DNA from: Cepaea nemoralis
Taxonomy: Eukaryota; Mollusca; Gastropoda; Stylommatophora; Helicidae
DNA length: 64,000 bases
Direction of reading: 5' to 3'
NCBI GenBank assembly: GCA_014155875.1
Contig: JACEFZ010021384.1
Coordinates: 1-64,000 of the forward strand
Shown: in pieces, positions 12,142 through 24,384 of the stretch
Layout of the letters: each line of letters starts with the position of its first letter
Position numbering within the stretch: position 1 is the stretch's first letter
The notes under the pieces: model-generated
What the model saw: only the letters and a program-made list of their open reading frames with translations
What the model was told of the DNA's origin: nothing
Databases searched by the model: none
Made by a program: the position numbers and the translations under genes

Positions 12142-12550
12142 TCAAGTGTCGTGTCCACAATAAAAATTTACTGCAATGGATCTCCAACACTGTCTGTCTC
12201 TCACCCTGACTGTACATTCTGTCAGACCGCTGTTCGTCCATCTCTTGATGTTATCTTCCCACTTGTATAGCTGTCTACTTCTTGCTCGCTTACCTTCAAA
12301 CGTACCCTCCAGTATGGTTTTTATAATAGTGCTGTCTTTTAACGTGGCCGAAATATTTCACATCTTTACATCTTTCATCATCTCTCTTTTCATTCTCTGT
12401 ATTTGATTGTTTTTGTTTTTTGTTTTTTTTGTCCATGATATATGACATATTCTTCTGTATATCCACATCTCCAGAGCCTCTATTCGACTTTCTAATTGCT
12501 TATTCATTGTCCAGGCTTCCTTGCTACACAGTAGTGACCAATCAATCAAT
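12142..12550 (-). pseudogene. LINE ORF2 C-terminal fragment
   Basis: The minus strand reads EAWTMNKQLESRIEALEMW and the RRI..ISWTKK segment, then, after frame change, EGTFEGKRARSRQLYKWEDN and a DRQCWRSI segment, and ends GHDT-stop at 12,142. This is the thumb-to-C-terminal part of an RTE/CR1-type LINE protein (EAWT...MWFLRR..R.SWTD; G.R.RGRQ...W). Frameshifts are present and the catalytic part is absent. Confidence 0.8.
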
Positions 12551-12562
12551 CAATCAATCAAG
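12536..12562. repeat. (CAAT)n microsatellite
   Basis: Five to six ATCA/CAAT units. Confidence 0.85.
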
Positions 12563-12721
12563 CAGCGGGAAGAGTTTAAACCCCAGCAGGAGTAAAGTTA
12601 TGTTCCGACCGAGTACGGCTGTAAGTCCACAGTTTCATACAATGGGCACCAGACAACAGTCTGAGCTGTATGGTATGTAGCAGGGGAGGAAAGCAACTAG
12701 TCATCCCGATAGTGTGTGGTA

Positions 12722-12782
12722 TATTTGTGTGTATGTTGTGTGTGTGTATGTTTGTGTGTGTTTGTGTGTATGTGTGTGTGCT
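12722..12782. repeat. TG-rich microsatellite
   Basis: Interrupted TGTGTGTATG-type array. Confidence 0.9.
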
Positions 12783-12839
12783 TTCGCTCGCTTTGAACGT
12801 AAGAGTAGTCCATAGAAGTGCTACTAATTCTAGTAGCAC

Positions 12840-13078
12840 TGTACTGATTTGTAGTTGTGGATTAGCTTTCCCTATTACCGGTATCCCTCGCCTTCAGACG
12901 AACCCACTCCGACTTCATAGGTACTTGCCATTTACATCCCCCAGTCACGGACAATTAGTCACCATTTTAATCAAAATAACCAGTGTAGGGGTTGAACCCG
13001 CTACTTTGGCATCAGCACGCCGGAAGTTTAAGAGCGAGATCTCTAATCCATTCCGCCATGCTGACTCTCATTCCGCCT
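12840..13078 (-). mobile_element. SINE family C (tRNA-Leu/Ser-like head)
   Basis: Read on the minus strand from 13,078: GTCAGCATGGCGGAATGG (box A region) and AGCGGGTTCAACCCCTAC (box B) make a long-variable-arm tRNA-like head. A body follows with GTCCGTGACTGGGGGATG and CAAGTACCTATGAAGTCGG. Mismatched arms and the extra body argue against a working tRNA gene. Confidence 0.65.
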
Positions 13079-13254
13079 TGTAATGTCATGGCCTTGGTTA
13101 CCTTGAACTTTGAATTATAAACATCCACGAATTGACGACCATAAATACAGTTGTGACGCTTGGGTAATTTTAAGGACGTTGTTTTTCTGTGTAAGGACAT
13201 GCAGTTGTTGGTGTTAATATGTTATGTATGCGATCTAATAACAGACGTTAGAGC

Positions 13255-13345
13255 CGTAGTGACACAGTAATTAACACGCTTGCCGACCAACTCGGTAGTC
13301 GTGTGTTTAATTCCTCATCGTGGTAATCTTAACTGATTCAGTGCC
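13255..13345 (+). mobile_element. tRNA-like SINE head fragment
   Basis: GCCGTAGTGACACAGTAATT followed ~35 bases later by CGTGTGTTTAATTCC resembles box A and box B of a decayed tRNA-derived SINE. No body is clear. Confidence 0.4.
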
Positions 13346-13379
13346 AAACAGAATGGATAGACAGCATTCAGAAGTCGCA

Positions 13380-14838
13380 CCTCACATCACTCACCAGGAT
13401 GTACACGCCCCGACATCATTCACCAGGATGTAGACACCATCACATCACTAACAAGACTGTAGACACCCCTACATCACTCACCCGGATATAGACACCATCA
13501 CATCACTAGCCAGACTGTAGACACCCCTACATCTCTCACCTGGATGTGGCCACCATCACATCACTCACCAGGCTGTACACACCCCGACATCACTCACCTG
13601 AATGTACACACCCCGACATCACTCACCAGGATGTACACATCCGGACATCAATCACCTGAATGTACACACCCCGACATCACTCACCTGGATGTACACACCA
13701 TCACATCACTCACCAGGATGTACACATCCGGACATCACTCACCAGAATGTACACACCCCGACATCACTCACCAGGATGTACACACCCCGACATCACTCAC
13801 CAGGATGTACACATCCGGACATCAATCACCAGGATGTACACACCCCGACATCACTCACCAGGATGGACACATCCGGACATCACTCACCAGGATGTACACA
13901 CCCCGACATCACTCACCAGGATATACACGCCAAGACATCACTAACCAGGATGTACACACCCGCACATCACTAAACAGGCTGTAGACACCCTGACACCACT
14001 CACCTGGATGTACACATCCGGACATCACTCACCAGAATGTACACACCCGCAAATCACTCACCTGGATGTACACACCCGGACATCACTCACCATGATGTAC
14101 ACACCGGACATCACTCACCTAGATGTACACACCCCGGACATCACTCACCATGGATGTACACACCCGGACATCACCCATGAATGTACACACCCCGACATCA
14201 CTCACCAGGATGTACACACCCGGACATCACTCACCAGGATGTACATCACCCGGACATCACTCACCGGATTTACACAGCCCCGGACATCATCACCAGGATG
14301 TACACCCCGACATCACTCACCAGGATGTACACACCCCGACATCACTCACCAGGATGTACACACCCCGACATCACTCACCTGGATGTACACACCCGGACAT
14401 CACTCACCAGAATGTACACACCCGCAAATCACTCACCTGGATGTACACACCCGGACATCACTCACCAGGATGTGCACAACGCTGATATCACCTGGATGTA
14501 CACACCCCGACATCACTCACCTGGATGTACACACCTGGACATCAATAGGATGTACACACCCCGACATCACTCACCAGGATGTACACACCCGGACATCACT
14601 AACCAGAATGTACACACCCCGACATCACTCACCAGGATGTACACGCCCCGACATCACTCTTCAGGATGTACACGGCCCGACATCACTCACCAGGATGTAG
14701 ACACCCGCATATCACTAACCAGGCTGTAGACACCCCGACATCACTCACCTGGATGTACACATCCGGACATCACTCACCAGAATGTACACACCCGCGAATC
14801 ACTCACCTGGATGTACACACCCGGACATCACTCACCAT
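13380..14838. repeat. 29-bp minisatellite, about 50 units
   Basis: Units are variants of GACATCACTCACCAGGATGT plus ACACACCCC (29 bases), with substitutions (CCTGGATG, CATCCGG) and a few shortened units near 14,100-14,300 and 14,480-14,550. Because 29 is not a multiple of 3, every frame is open and reads the same HHSPGCT/ITHQDVH peptides in rotation. The overlapping open frames of up to 230 codons are therefore repeat artefacts, not genes. It ends directly against a truncated SINE A. Confidence 0.95.
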
Positions 14839-15121
14839 GGGTAGTGAGATCGGACGCCCGTGTGTATTGTTGCGCACATAAATCATCCCTTGGCAGTTAG
14901 AAATTGAAAAGTAGTAGTCTAACGGCGCTGCCCAGACAAATCTGCCCAAAATATTTCAGGATCATCGCCGATACTACGGAGTTCATGTACTGAGCTAAGA
15001 TTCTTCGGACTCAGGCTTGATTTAGAAGGAGAACGGAGCACTTATGGGTTACACCCCCGTGTGCTGTGATGTTGATTAGTCGACTAAACTAAACTAAACT
15101 AAACTAAACTAAACTAAACTA
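14838..15121 (+). mobile_element. SINE family A, 5'-truncated
   Basis: It starts within the body (GGGTAGTGAGATCGGACG), continues through TGTATTGTTGCGCACATAAA, CTTGGCAGTTAGAAATTG and GGAGTTCATGTACTGAGC, and ends at GTCGACTAAACTAAACTAAA with about eight CTAAA tail units. The tRNA head is missing; the breakpoint is the minisatellite. Confidence 0.85.
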
Positions 15122-15167
15122 TCTTGTAAAGGATATGCAGGTAACTTTTAAGCAGTACAAGACATGT

Positions 15168-15418
15168 TAAAGTTAGTTGCATATCCTTATTTTTACAGGA
15201 CGTCGCAGTAAACAGCAGCATTTGTGAGCTCTTTGTGATTGTTTGACAAGTTTACGCGCAATAGTTTGCCATTGCTTTCTGAACGCCTGGCACTTATACC
15301 AGTTTATGACAATACAGAGCAAGGCGGTTGGCTGCCATATATCCCGCACCTGTGTTACGAACTCGGTATGCGGGATTGTGAATCGCGTTTATAACGTTTT
15401 CGCCACCGCGAGGAGATA
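15168..15418 (-). mobile_element. SINE family B, copy 3
   Basis: Minus-strand SINE B. Tail at 15,170 (GTTGCATATCCT on plus), body TTTGCCATTGCTTTCTGAAC, decayed box B (GAGTTCGTAACAC on minus) and head near 15,400. A short inverted piece of the same tail (TTGTAAAGGATATGCAG) lies at 15,125-15,141, giving a small tail-to-tail arrangement like those at 50.2 and 53.7 kb. Confidence 0.8.
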
Positions 15419-15852
15419 TTAACGTTTGAATATTTAAAAAAATTATCTATTTAGAAAAAAAAAAGTACAACAAAATATTCTTTTTAGAGTTAAGCTTAAT
15501 TTCCTTTCGGGTTCCAAATGTTGCTGTATGTAGCCCGGGCGCAGTGTTGGGGTGAGCGCCCAACATTGCTTAAATACCTCAATGGCTCGTGAATACATAA
15601 CCTATGCAGCAAAAGTCCAACTCCTGGCCTTCACGTGGCGGAACTGTTTCTACTAACAGAAGGGGCGACGGCGAGTATCTGGCGCCGGAAAATAACCAGT
15701 GTGCTCTAGATGTGTATACACATACATGCATGTGCAGACACGTGTGTGCGTGTGTACACATCTAAACTCGAGTGAGACCACAGTCTGCTCTAGCAAAGGA
15801 AAGGTGCTGAAGACGGAGGCAACCAGGCAGGAGGCGCACCACAGAAATCAGG
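15419..15852 (+). other. Probable 5' region of the RNase H LINE
   Basis: GC-rich sequence from about 15,530 with CCCGGGCGCAGTGTTGG and interrupted frames (for example KGKVLKTEATRQEAHHRNQ from ~15,800) leads straight into the LINE. It probably holds its 5' untranslated region or an ORF1 remnant; no ORF1 domain is recognisable. Confidence 0.4.
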
Positions 15853-18800
15853 ATGCCACGCAATCACGCAAAATGGAATATGTCGACTACTGCTAAAAGT
15901 TATGGTGCTCGCCCTGCTTTGGACCCCCAGGCAGGTGCAGTGCCGGGCCATATGTCTCGAAAGGGTCCAACCCCAACTACTGGAGGTCCTTCTCAGATGT
16001 CCTGTGGAGCCAGGGGACATGAGAATAGAACGGCTGGCCATACTAAACAAAGACTTAAAATAATGCACTGGAATGCGGAGGGAGTCAGCAAAAAAAAAAA
16101 TAGAATTAGAAAACATCCTGGACCAAGAAAAAGTAAGCATATGTTGCTTGCAAGAAACTCACCTCAACGAAAATATAGTCTTCAAAATCAGAGGCTACCA
16201 GTGTTACCGATCTGACCGAAAGGACAGGCGAAAAGGTGGGATACTTACCCTTGTAAAAAATAACATCACTGCTTCCCAAATCGAAGTCTATATGGAAGGG
16301 GCTGAGTATCAGACACTTAAACTTAAAACAGGCTATACAGACCTACATCTGATCAATTACTACTGTCCAAGTGACCGCCCACAGGCACTGGACACACTAC
16401 CATTAACAGAAAAAATGATTGTGTGTGGCGATTTCAACAGCCACTCGCAGAGTTGGGACTATGATCACATGGACCAGAGAGGAGAGAGACTGGAAGACTG
16501 GCAGGATGAGAATAGATTCATCTTGGTTAACAAGCCGTCCGACCCACATACTTTCTACTCGAGATCATGGCACTCTACAACTACACCTGACCTGGCTTTT
16601 CATTCACCAAACCTGGAGTGGAACATTACACGAATTGTTGGGAAACAACTTGGTGGCAGCGACCATCGGCCAGTCTTTCTAACTGTAGAAAATGAGCTTG
16701 TAAGTGAAAGCAGCACCCTCTCGAGGTGGAACTACAAGAAAGCAGACTGGGCAATGTACAAGAATCGCACCAGCTTACTGGTTAGAAACCTGAACACTGA
16801 GAAAGACATAAATAAAGTAGTTGAAGAGTTTGGGAAATGCATACTACAGGCAGCGCGAGAAACAGTACCAAGAGGAGCCCGTAAACAATATAACCCCTAC
16901 TGGAGTAGTGAACTGGAACAGTTGCATAATGATGTGGAAGTATGTAGAAAGCAAGCAGAGGCCACACCCAGCCAAGAGCACCACAATAAATTCCAGCATG
17001 CAAAAGCCAAATTTCAAAGGGCCAAGCTGCAGGCTAGACGGAAAAGCTGGCAGGAAAAAACAGAGTCTCTGAACTTTGAAAGAGACACAAGGAAATTGTG
17101 GAAGCTAATAAAACAACTTAACGATGAGGGCACAGGGAGAAACTCAAAAATTGCACTACATAAAGATGGAAACATTTTAACAAGAAAGCAAGCAGCTGAC
17201 CATTTTGCGGACTCATTCGCACAAGATAACAATATCAAAATTAGTCCAGAGAAACAACAAGAGATTCGAGAGAAACTGCAACATACAGGACAGAAGGAAA
17301 TAGTACATGAGGTTCTGGAGGCACCCATCACAATCAGCGAACTGGAGCTAGCCATATCAAAACTGAAAATGAGAAAGTCACCAGGAGCTGATGGTATCTC
17401 CAATGAAATGATCAGGAACCTAGGAACAGAGGCCAAAGCAAAGCTGTTGCAGATCTTCAATAACAGTTGGACCTTAGGCAGTGTTCCACAAGCCTGGAGA
17501 GAAGCAATCATGATACCCCTCCTAAAATCAGGGAAAGATAGTTCCATTGCCTCTAGCTACAGACCAATTAGCCTCACCAGCTGTCTCTGCAAAACACTGG
17601 AGCGCATCATCAATCACAGACTGCAGTGGTACATTGAAAGTAAAAACATCCTTGTGCCACAGCAGGCTGGCTTTAGGCAGTGCTACTCTACGGAAGATCA
17701 GACAACCTACCTCTCTCAAGAAATTGAGGATGCATTCCAAGAGAAGAAGCTGGTGCTTGCTGCATGGATAGATCTGAAGAAAGCCTTTGACAAAGTCTGG
17801 AAAGAAGGTCTGATGAATAAACTGAGAAACTGCAAAGTCAATGGAAGGATGTACAAATTGGTGAAAGCATACTTGCACAACAGAAGAGCCCGAGTACAGA
17901 TAGACGGACTAAAGAGAAAGAAAGTACTACTGCGTCATGATGTTCCGCAGGGCGGAGTCTTGTCCCCCACACTTTTTCTAATCTTCATCAATGATCTCGT
18001 TGCTAATCTACCGCATGGAATTAAAGCGGCAATGCACGCCGATGACCTGGTTCTATGGAGCACAAATGAACATGCATCAGTGGCCACCAGATTTCGATAA
18101 AGAGCTGTAGATACATTTGTTGCATGGGCAAATAGATGGTGTGTCAGCATAAACACTGACAAGTGTAGCAGCACCCTATTTACCCTCTCTCCAAAACAAA
18201 AGGCAGGAACCATCCATATAAATGGAACACCCCTAAGAGAAGATAAAGAACCAACATACCTTGGAGTAACATTTGATGGCAGGCTGACATGGAGAAAGCA
18301 CATCAACAAAGCAGTAGCAAAAGCCAGAAGGAAAATAGCCATCCTGAGAAAGCTAAGTGGAACCACATGGGGAGCCAGTGGGAAAATACTTAGCAAAGTT
18401 TATCAACAGAGCATACGACCACACCTGGAACACGGGTCAACTGCGTGGTGTTCGGCATCAAAAACCACATTACAAGAGCTGGACAAAGTGCAAAATCAAG
18501 CACTTAGAGTCACCACAGGAGGGATGAGATCAACCCCTATAGTGGAAATGGAGAAGATGGGGAGGACACAAGCACTGAGTGAGCGCAGAGATACGAAAAC
18601 GCTAATACAAGCAGAAAAGTTCCTCAGCTTGCCAGGCCACCCTATGAAGAACAGATGTGAAAACCTAGCTATGGGGCGGTCGAAAAGAAGTAGTTTTATC
18701 CACCAGGCCAAACGACTCTGCAGAGAAACCACTGATCTGCCCACAGTTGGTATCCCCCTAACAACTATTTCAGAGCGAACTCCATGGAAAGAGGAGCATA

Positions 18801-19684
18801 GACTATCATTACAAATCCAGACAAAAGTGAGAGGAATATTTGACAAGGAAGAACAGAACAGTGTGCAGCGCAGAACAGCCACTCTCAGCTTCCTTGATGA
18901 AGAATACCCACAGGACCTCTGGATCCGAGTCTACACAGATGGGTCAGCACAAAATGCTGTTCGAAATGGAGGAGCGGGAGTATACATAGAATACCCAAAT
19001 AATACTAGGGACACAGCTAGAGTACCGACAGGAAAGAACTGCCATAACTACGATGCTGAAATTGAGGCAATCAAGATAGCAACAGAGAAATTACTAAATA
19101 CCAGCAATGGTACACAACCTGTGGTGCTATTGACAGATGCAAAATCAGTACTCGAGGCGCTCCTGTCTGGGAAATTGCCAGTACTAAGGACATTACTTTC
19201 TGAACTTAGCAGTCAGCATAAGGTCACCATACAGTGGATACCATCCCACTGTGGAGTACCCGGAAACGACAGAGCTGATCAATTGGCTAAGGAAGGAGCC
19301 AAAGAAGAACAGCCTGATGTGCCCGTTACATACCACCAAAAGAAAAGAATGATCAAATCAGTCAGAAAGCCACCAAAACCTGCTCAAGATGACTACCACG
19401 TTATGGATAGACCAGAACAAGTCACTATTCTGCGACTCAGAACAGGGCGCAATAGATTACGCAACCACATGTATACAAAATTCAAGATTGGTGAAACAGC
19501 CATGTGCACATGTGGATTGGCGTCGCAGACAGCAGAGCACATACTCCAAGACTGCCCAAAATATAACATATCTAGAAAAACCTTCTGGCCTAGAGAGACG
19601 ACAGTGGAAGATAAACTCTATGGACCGCTGTGTGAACTGAAAAAGACAGTTCAATTCATACAAGAGACAGCATTGCAGTTATAG
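15853..19684 (+). pseudogene. Nearly intact LINE ORF2: APE endonuclease, reverse transcriptase, RNase H
   Basis: This is a non-LTR retrotransposon polyprotein that would nick the target, copy its RNA into the cut and degrade the RNA strand. Domains in order: APE endonuclease (KIMHWNAEG at ~16,060; CCLQETHL; VCGDFNSHSQSWD; GGSDHRP at ~16,655); reverse transcriptase (KSPGADGI at ~17,380; YRPISLTS; AWIDLKKAFD; VPQGGVLSP; the catalytic MHADDL at ~18,035); RNase H (YTDGSAQN at ~18,935; QWIPSHCGVPGNDRAD at ~19,230); and a CTC...H...C zinc motif at ~19,505-19,555. It is broken only by a frame change at the A-run 16,090-16,100 and one TAA at 18,098-18,100; the frame is the same on both sides of that stop. 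RNase H places it in the I/Jockey-related group; the exact clade is undetermined. The 3' end is probably the (AAG)n at ~19,703-19,714. Confidence 0.93.
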
Positions 19685-19767
19685 ACATATTTCAAGCGAA
19701 CGTAAGAAGAAGAAGCATTTCCTTTCGTTCATACATTTCCTAGTTCTCCAGTTGCCTTTTGTAGAAG

Positions 19768-19773
19768 AAACAA

Positions 19774-19824
<51 letters not shown>
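19768..19824. repeat. (GAAA)n microsatellite
   Basis: About 13 GAAA units a short distance after the LINE 3' end. Confidence 0.95.
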
Positions 19825-19825
<1 letters not shown>

Positions 19826-19892
19826 CCACCTCACTGTAAGTACAAGGTATGTGAACCTGCCGCCTCCTTATGTCGCCTGTATTGAAAAAGAT

Positions 19893-19927
19893 TCATTATC
19901 ATCATGATCACCATCATCATCATCATT
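19893..19927. repeat. (CAT)n microsatellite
   Basis: Interrupted ATCATC array. Confidence 0.85.
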
Positions 19928-20145
19928 GGCCATACCGACAAGCGTGGGCTGTTATGTTTCGCCATCTCGCCCTGTGACCAAGCAATCTAGACAATTCCCT
20001 CTCCGCCTTCCCTTTGTTCTTTTCCTCTCAGTCTTGCCAGTTATCACTATGCTCTCTAGTGTATTCCTTCACATGACGTGCCCAAAAGACGTTACCGTCT
20101 ACGTCTAATTTCTCTAATCAATTTACGGTGTTCATTTGTTTCTTG

Positions 20146-20548
20146 TTTGGGGTTGAGTGGTCTCGAGGTATGGTGTCCGCCTCGGGTGCTGGAGATCCCG
20201 GTTTCAAGCCCCAGTGAGGGCCGCGATTTTTTCACGTGGACTTCTAGTAACAAACATTTCCCCTGGTCTCTGGGTAGTGAGATCGAACACCCGTGCATAT
20301 TGTTGAGCACATAAAAATTCCCTTGGCAGTTGGAAATCGAAAAAGAGTAGCCTAACGGCGCTGCCAAGCCAAAATTTCGAGTTGAAAATCTAGTCAAAGT
20401 ATTTCAGGATCTTCGCCGGTGCTACGGAGTTCGTGCACTGAGCTGAGATTCTCCGGACTCAGGTCTGAGTTAGGAGTAGAACGGAACACTTATGGGTTAC
20501 ACCCGTGATGTTGATCCGTCGACTAAACTAATCTAAACTATTTGTTTT
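20146..20548 (+). mobile_element. SINE family A, full length
   Basis: Complete order: head GAGTGGTCTCGAGGTATGG (box A) and GATCCCGGTTTCAAGCCC (box B), body CCCTTGGCAGTTGGAAATCG, AGTAGCCTAACGGCGCTGCC and GCTACGGAGTTCGTGCACTG, end GATCCGTCGACTAAACTAAT. This is the best reference copy of family A in the window. Confidence 0.9.
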
Positions 20549-20564
20549 TTTTAAGGATGTGCTT

Positions 20565-20725
20565 ATTGATTTTTCAGTCTGTCCATGATATTCTTAAGCA
20601 TTTTCCTCAGAAACCACATTTGAACTACCATTAGATGTTGTGCAGGTTGTCTGCTCATTGTCCATGTTTCACATCCACACAAAAGTACAGGCTCTATGTA
20701 GCACTTCAACCAATTACAGCCGTTA
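20565..20725 (-). pseudogene. LINE ORF2 fragment (thumb region)
   Basis: The minus strand reads PVLLCGCETWTMSRQPAQ followed by VVQMWFLRKMLKNIMDRL, the conserved YGCETWT ... MWFLRRML segment of RTE/CR1-type LINE proteins. Roughly 50 codons remain. Confidence 0.75.
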
Positions 20726-21352
20726 TTAATGTTGAACATCAGGAGCAGGGCGGGGAGTCTTCAAAAAGAAATACTTCTTTAAATGCGTTATAATGATGTC
20801 TCTTATTAACAATAACACAGTTGTTAATAAGCGGATTACCCAACACGGACAGGCAGTCGCCAATGGGGTGCGCTAATATTAGAAACAAAAGCCCCAGATT
20901 GTTATCGATGGTGATGAGACAATGAAAATTTCCCCAGCGGTAATTAAGGAAAACCCCCCACTTAGTGCGTTTATGGCTAACTATAGTTTCTGATTAAATT
21001 CTTGAAAAATTACAGAAATTCCAACTACCACGAACGTAGTGTGAATTCATTAACGCTGGTTGTACCGGCATGTAAAAAAAAACAAAAAAAAACTCATTGA
21101 CAATTATGTTTGGTAATTATTACAGAATAACTGAACAACAGTTTTGCATTTTATTTTTTGCTTTTAAAGGAATACGAAAACACTGGGACGCTTGATTGAG
21201 TTCAAATATTTTTAAAAACATGTTCGAAGGTATTGATGAACACTTATAGACGACATGGGTAAAACATGTAGCAATGAGTAGAAGCGCGTGTTTGTTTCGT
21301 GGGATGTAGCACTAATTGTGGAAGAAATTATCAATAATAACAAATATTAATG
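20726..21352. other. No feature recognised
   Basis: AT-rich unique-looking sequence with a short A-run block at 21,076-21,094. No coding motif seen. Confidence 0.5.
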
Positions 21353-21381
21353 CAGAGAGAGAGAGAGAGGAGGGGAGAGAA

Positions 21382-21712
21382 TGAGTGAGTGGTCTCGAGG
21401 TATGGTGTCCGCCTCGTGTGCAGGAGGTCCCCGGTTCAAACCCCTGGGGGTGGGGGGAAATAGGACGCCCGTGTGTATTGTTGCGCACCTAAAAAATCCC
21501 TTGGCAGTTGGAAATCGAAAAATAGTAGCCTAACGGCGCTACCCGGGCGAAATTTCGAGGTAAAATCTACCCAAGGTATTGCAGGATCCTCGCTGGTGCT
21601 ACGGAGTTCGTGCACTGAGTTAAGATTCTTCGGGCTCAAGGTTGAGTTAGGAGTAGAACGGAGCACTTACCGGCACCCTGTGCCGTGGTGTTGATCCGTC
21701 GACTAAGCTGAA
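21382..21712 (+). mobile_element. SINE family A, full length but internally shortened
   Basis: Head GAGTGGTCTCGAGGTATGG and GGTTCAAACCCC, then a G-rich joint (GGGGGTGGGGGG) replacing ~60 bases of the usual body, then the standard CTTGGCAGTTGGAAATCG ... GATCCGTCGACTAAG end. A (GA)n tract precedes it at 21,353-21,375. Confidence 0.88.
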
Positions 21713-21919
21713 GCAGGGAAATAATAGTGTAGGTTAATGTACCCTTCTGTTTTAATGACGGCGCGAAGACCCAGAAACTACGGAAAAGAGAAACACATAC
21801 ATAAATTAATAATGTAAGGAGGACATGTACAGAGTTGTTTCGGATAGCCAAGGATATGGTGGTTTGGGGTGAGTTGGTTGGAGGATATGCCCCAGTTTGA
21901 GATAAAGGACTATAAATGC
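21713..21919. other. No feature recognised
   Basis: Short unique-looking spacer between a SINE and an AAGT-type array. Confidence 0.4.
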
Positions 21920-22340
21920 AGTAATGTAAGCAAAGTAAAGTAAATAAAGAAAGTAAAGTAAGTAAAGTTGGTAAAGTGAGTAAAGTAAGTAAAGTAAGCA
22001 AAGTGAGTAAAGTAAGTAAAGAGAGTAAAACAAAGCAAAGTAAAGTAAGTAAAGTAAGTAAAGTGAGTAAAGTGAGTAAAGTAAGTAAAGTGAGTAAAGT
22101 AAGTAAAGTGAGTAAAGTAAGTAAAGTAAGTAAAGTAAGCAAAGTGAGTAAAGTAAGTAAAGTGAGTAAAACAAAGCAAAGTAAGCAAAGTAAGCAAAGT
22201 AAGTAGGAAGTAAAGTGAGTAAAGTAAGTAAAGTGAGTAAAGCAAAGCAAAGTAAGCAAAGTAGAGTAAGTAAAGTGAGTGAAGTAAGTAAAGTGAGTAA
22301 AACAAAGCAAAGTAAGCAAAGTAAAGTAAGTAAAGGACCA
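21920..22340. repeat. AAAGTAAGT/AAAGTGAGT array
   Basis: About 420 bases of 9-10-base units GTAAAGTGA/GTAAAGTAA with AAAGCAAAG interruptions. Long open frames on both strands (SKV repeats; YFTHFTYF/TLLTLL repeats) are products of the repeat and are not genes. Confidence 0.95.
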
Positions 22341-22684
22341 ATTTGCACACCATAAGGAGCATTGAGTAGTTATCTAGGGGGTAATGACTTACGAAATAAG
22401 GAGCCGGCTCCTTCGTGGTGACGTCGTATTTCCTTATATGAAGGGTATAGCTCCGCAACCGGCCCCCCTGAAAAACGGCCCTTATTTTCAAAAAATTGGC
22501 GGGTATTTTCTTGGGTCTGGTTGTCACTTCCAGTTGTCATGGAGACTACTTCCGATTGACTTCCGGTCCCGGGGGCGAGCGGACGCAAACAGATACCTCC
22601 GCCGGCCGCCTCGGTTTCCCCCGACCGCTCCTGAGACCATTCAAAAACAACGAGGCAAGCCCCGGGCATGTGGAATACTTATAT
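22341..22684. other. GC-rich island without a recognised gene
   Basis: Unlike its AT-rich surroundings, 22,430-22,670 is CpG-rich (CGGTCCCGGGGGCGAGCGG; CCGCCGGCCGCC) with a TGACGTCG site at ~22,420. The minus-strand frame 22,370-22,669 matches no family I recognise. It could be a LINE 5' region or an unannotated promoter. Confidence 0.35.
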
Positions 22685-22740
22685 AGATAAGTACACTAAC
22701 TAGTCACCGGGCACCTGGGTTCGAGTCCCAGTGTGTGAAT
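22685..22740 (+). mobile_element. tRNA-like SINE head fragment
   Basis: ACCTGGGTTCGAGTCCCAG at 22,709-22,727 is a perfect T-arm/box B; upstream TAGTCACCGGGCACC is arm-like but box A is poor. A (TG)n array follows at once, as in SINEs ending in simple repeats. Confidence 0.45.
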
Positions 22741-22746
22741 ATGCGA

Positions 22747-22785
<39 letters not shown>
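22747..22785. repeat. (TG)n microsatellite
   Basis: About 18 TG units. Confidence 0.95.
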
Positions 22786-23754
<969 letters not shown>

Positions 23755-24372
23755 TGGAAATATGAGTTTGTTTGAAATTTGGTCAAACATTTCACAGCTG
23801 GACAACAAAATTTCCTACTTTTCACAAGTTTGGGTGAGATATTTATAAGTTTGGTTGAACTTTGGTTACAATTTTTCACCCACACTTATGAAAAGTAGGA
23901 AATTTTGTTGTCCAGATGTGAACAGTTTGGCCAAATTTCATCCAAACCCATAAAATGTTGGAAATTGTGTTGACCAAATGTGAAAAATTTTGGCCACAGT
24001 TCAAACAAACTTATAATTATCTCACCAAAACCTTATCAAAAGTAGGAAATTTTCTTGTCCAGATGTGAAAAGTTTGGCCAAATTTCACCCAAACTTATGA
24101 AAAGTAGGAAACTTTGTTAACCAAATGAGAAAAGTTTGGCCAAATTTCAAACAACCTCATAAAAAGTAGGAAACTTTGGTAACCAAATGTGAAATGTTTG
24201 GCCAAATTTCAAACAAAACTCATAAAAAGTAGGAAACTTTGTTAACCAAAAGGTGAAAAGTTTGACCAAATTTCAACCAAATCCATTAAAAAGTAGGAAA
24301 TTTTGTTGACCAAATATGAAAAATTGTAACCAAAGTTCAACCAAACTTATAAATATCTCACCCAAACCAAAG
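23755..24372. repeat. ~62-bp AT-rich satellite, about ten units
   Basis: Units contain TTTGGCCAAATTTCAA, CTCATAAAAAGTAGGAAA and TTTGTTAACCAAATGTGAAA in order. The same family, on the opposite strand, fills 58,520-59,745 and 63,100-64,000. No coding capacity. It ends where a LINE begins. Confidence 0.9.
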
Positions 24373-24384
24373 GCAGCAAAAGAG

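Noticed and set aside
13380..14838. CRISPR-like repeat array
   Set aside because: No unique spacers: the units are contiguous variants of one another, and the genome is eukaryotic.
13544..14881. Long open frames with HHSPGCTHPDIT-type repeats
   Set aside because: They are three-frame readings of a 29-bp minisatellite; no start context, domain or splice support.
21636..22527. TLLTLL / YFTHFTYF frames and SKV frame
   Set aside because: Translations of the AAAGTAAGT array on either strand.
22370..22669. Minus-strand frame of 99 codons in the GC-rich island
   Set aside because: Open frames are expected by chance in GC-rich DNA; no motif and both strands are open.
22709..22727. Functional tRNA gene
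   Set aside because: Good T-arm only; no complete cloverleaf. The same applies to the SINE heads at 6.5, 13.0, 20.2, 21.4, 56.0 and 58.0 kb.
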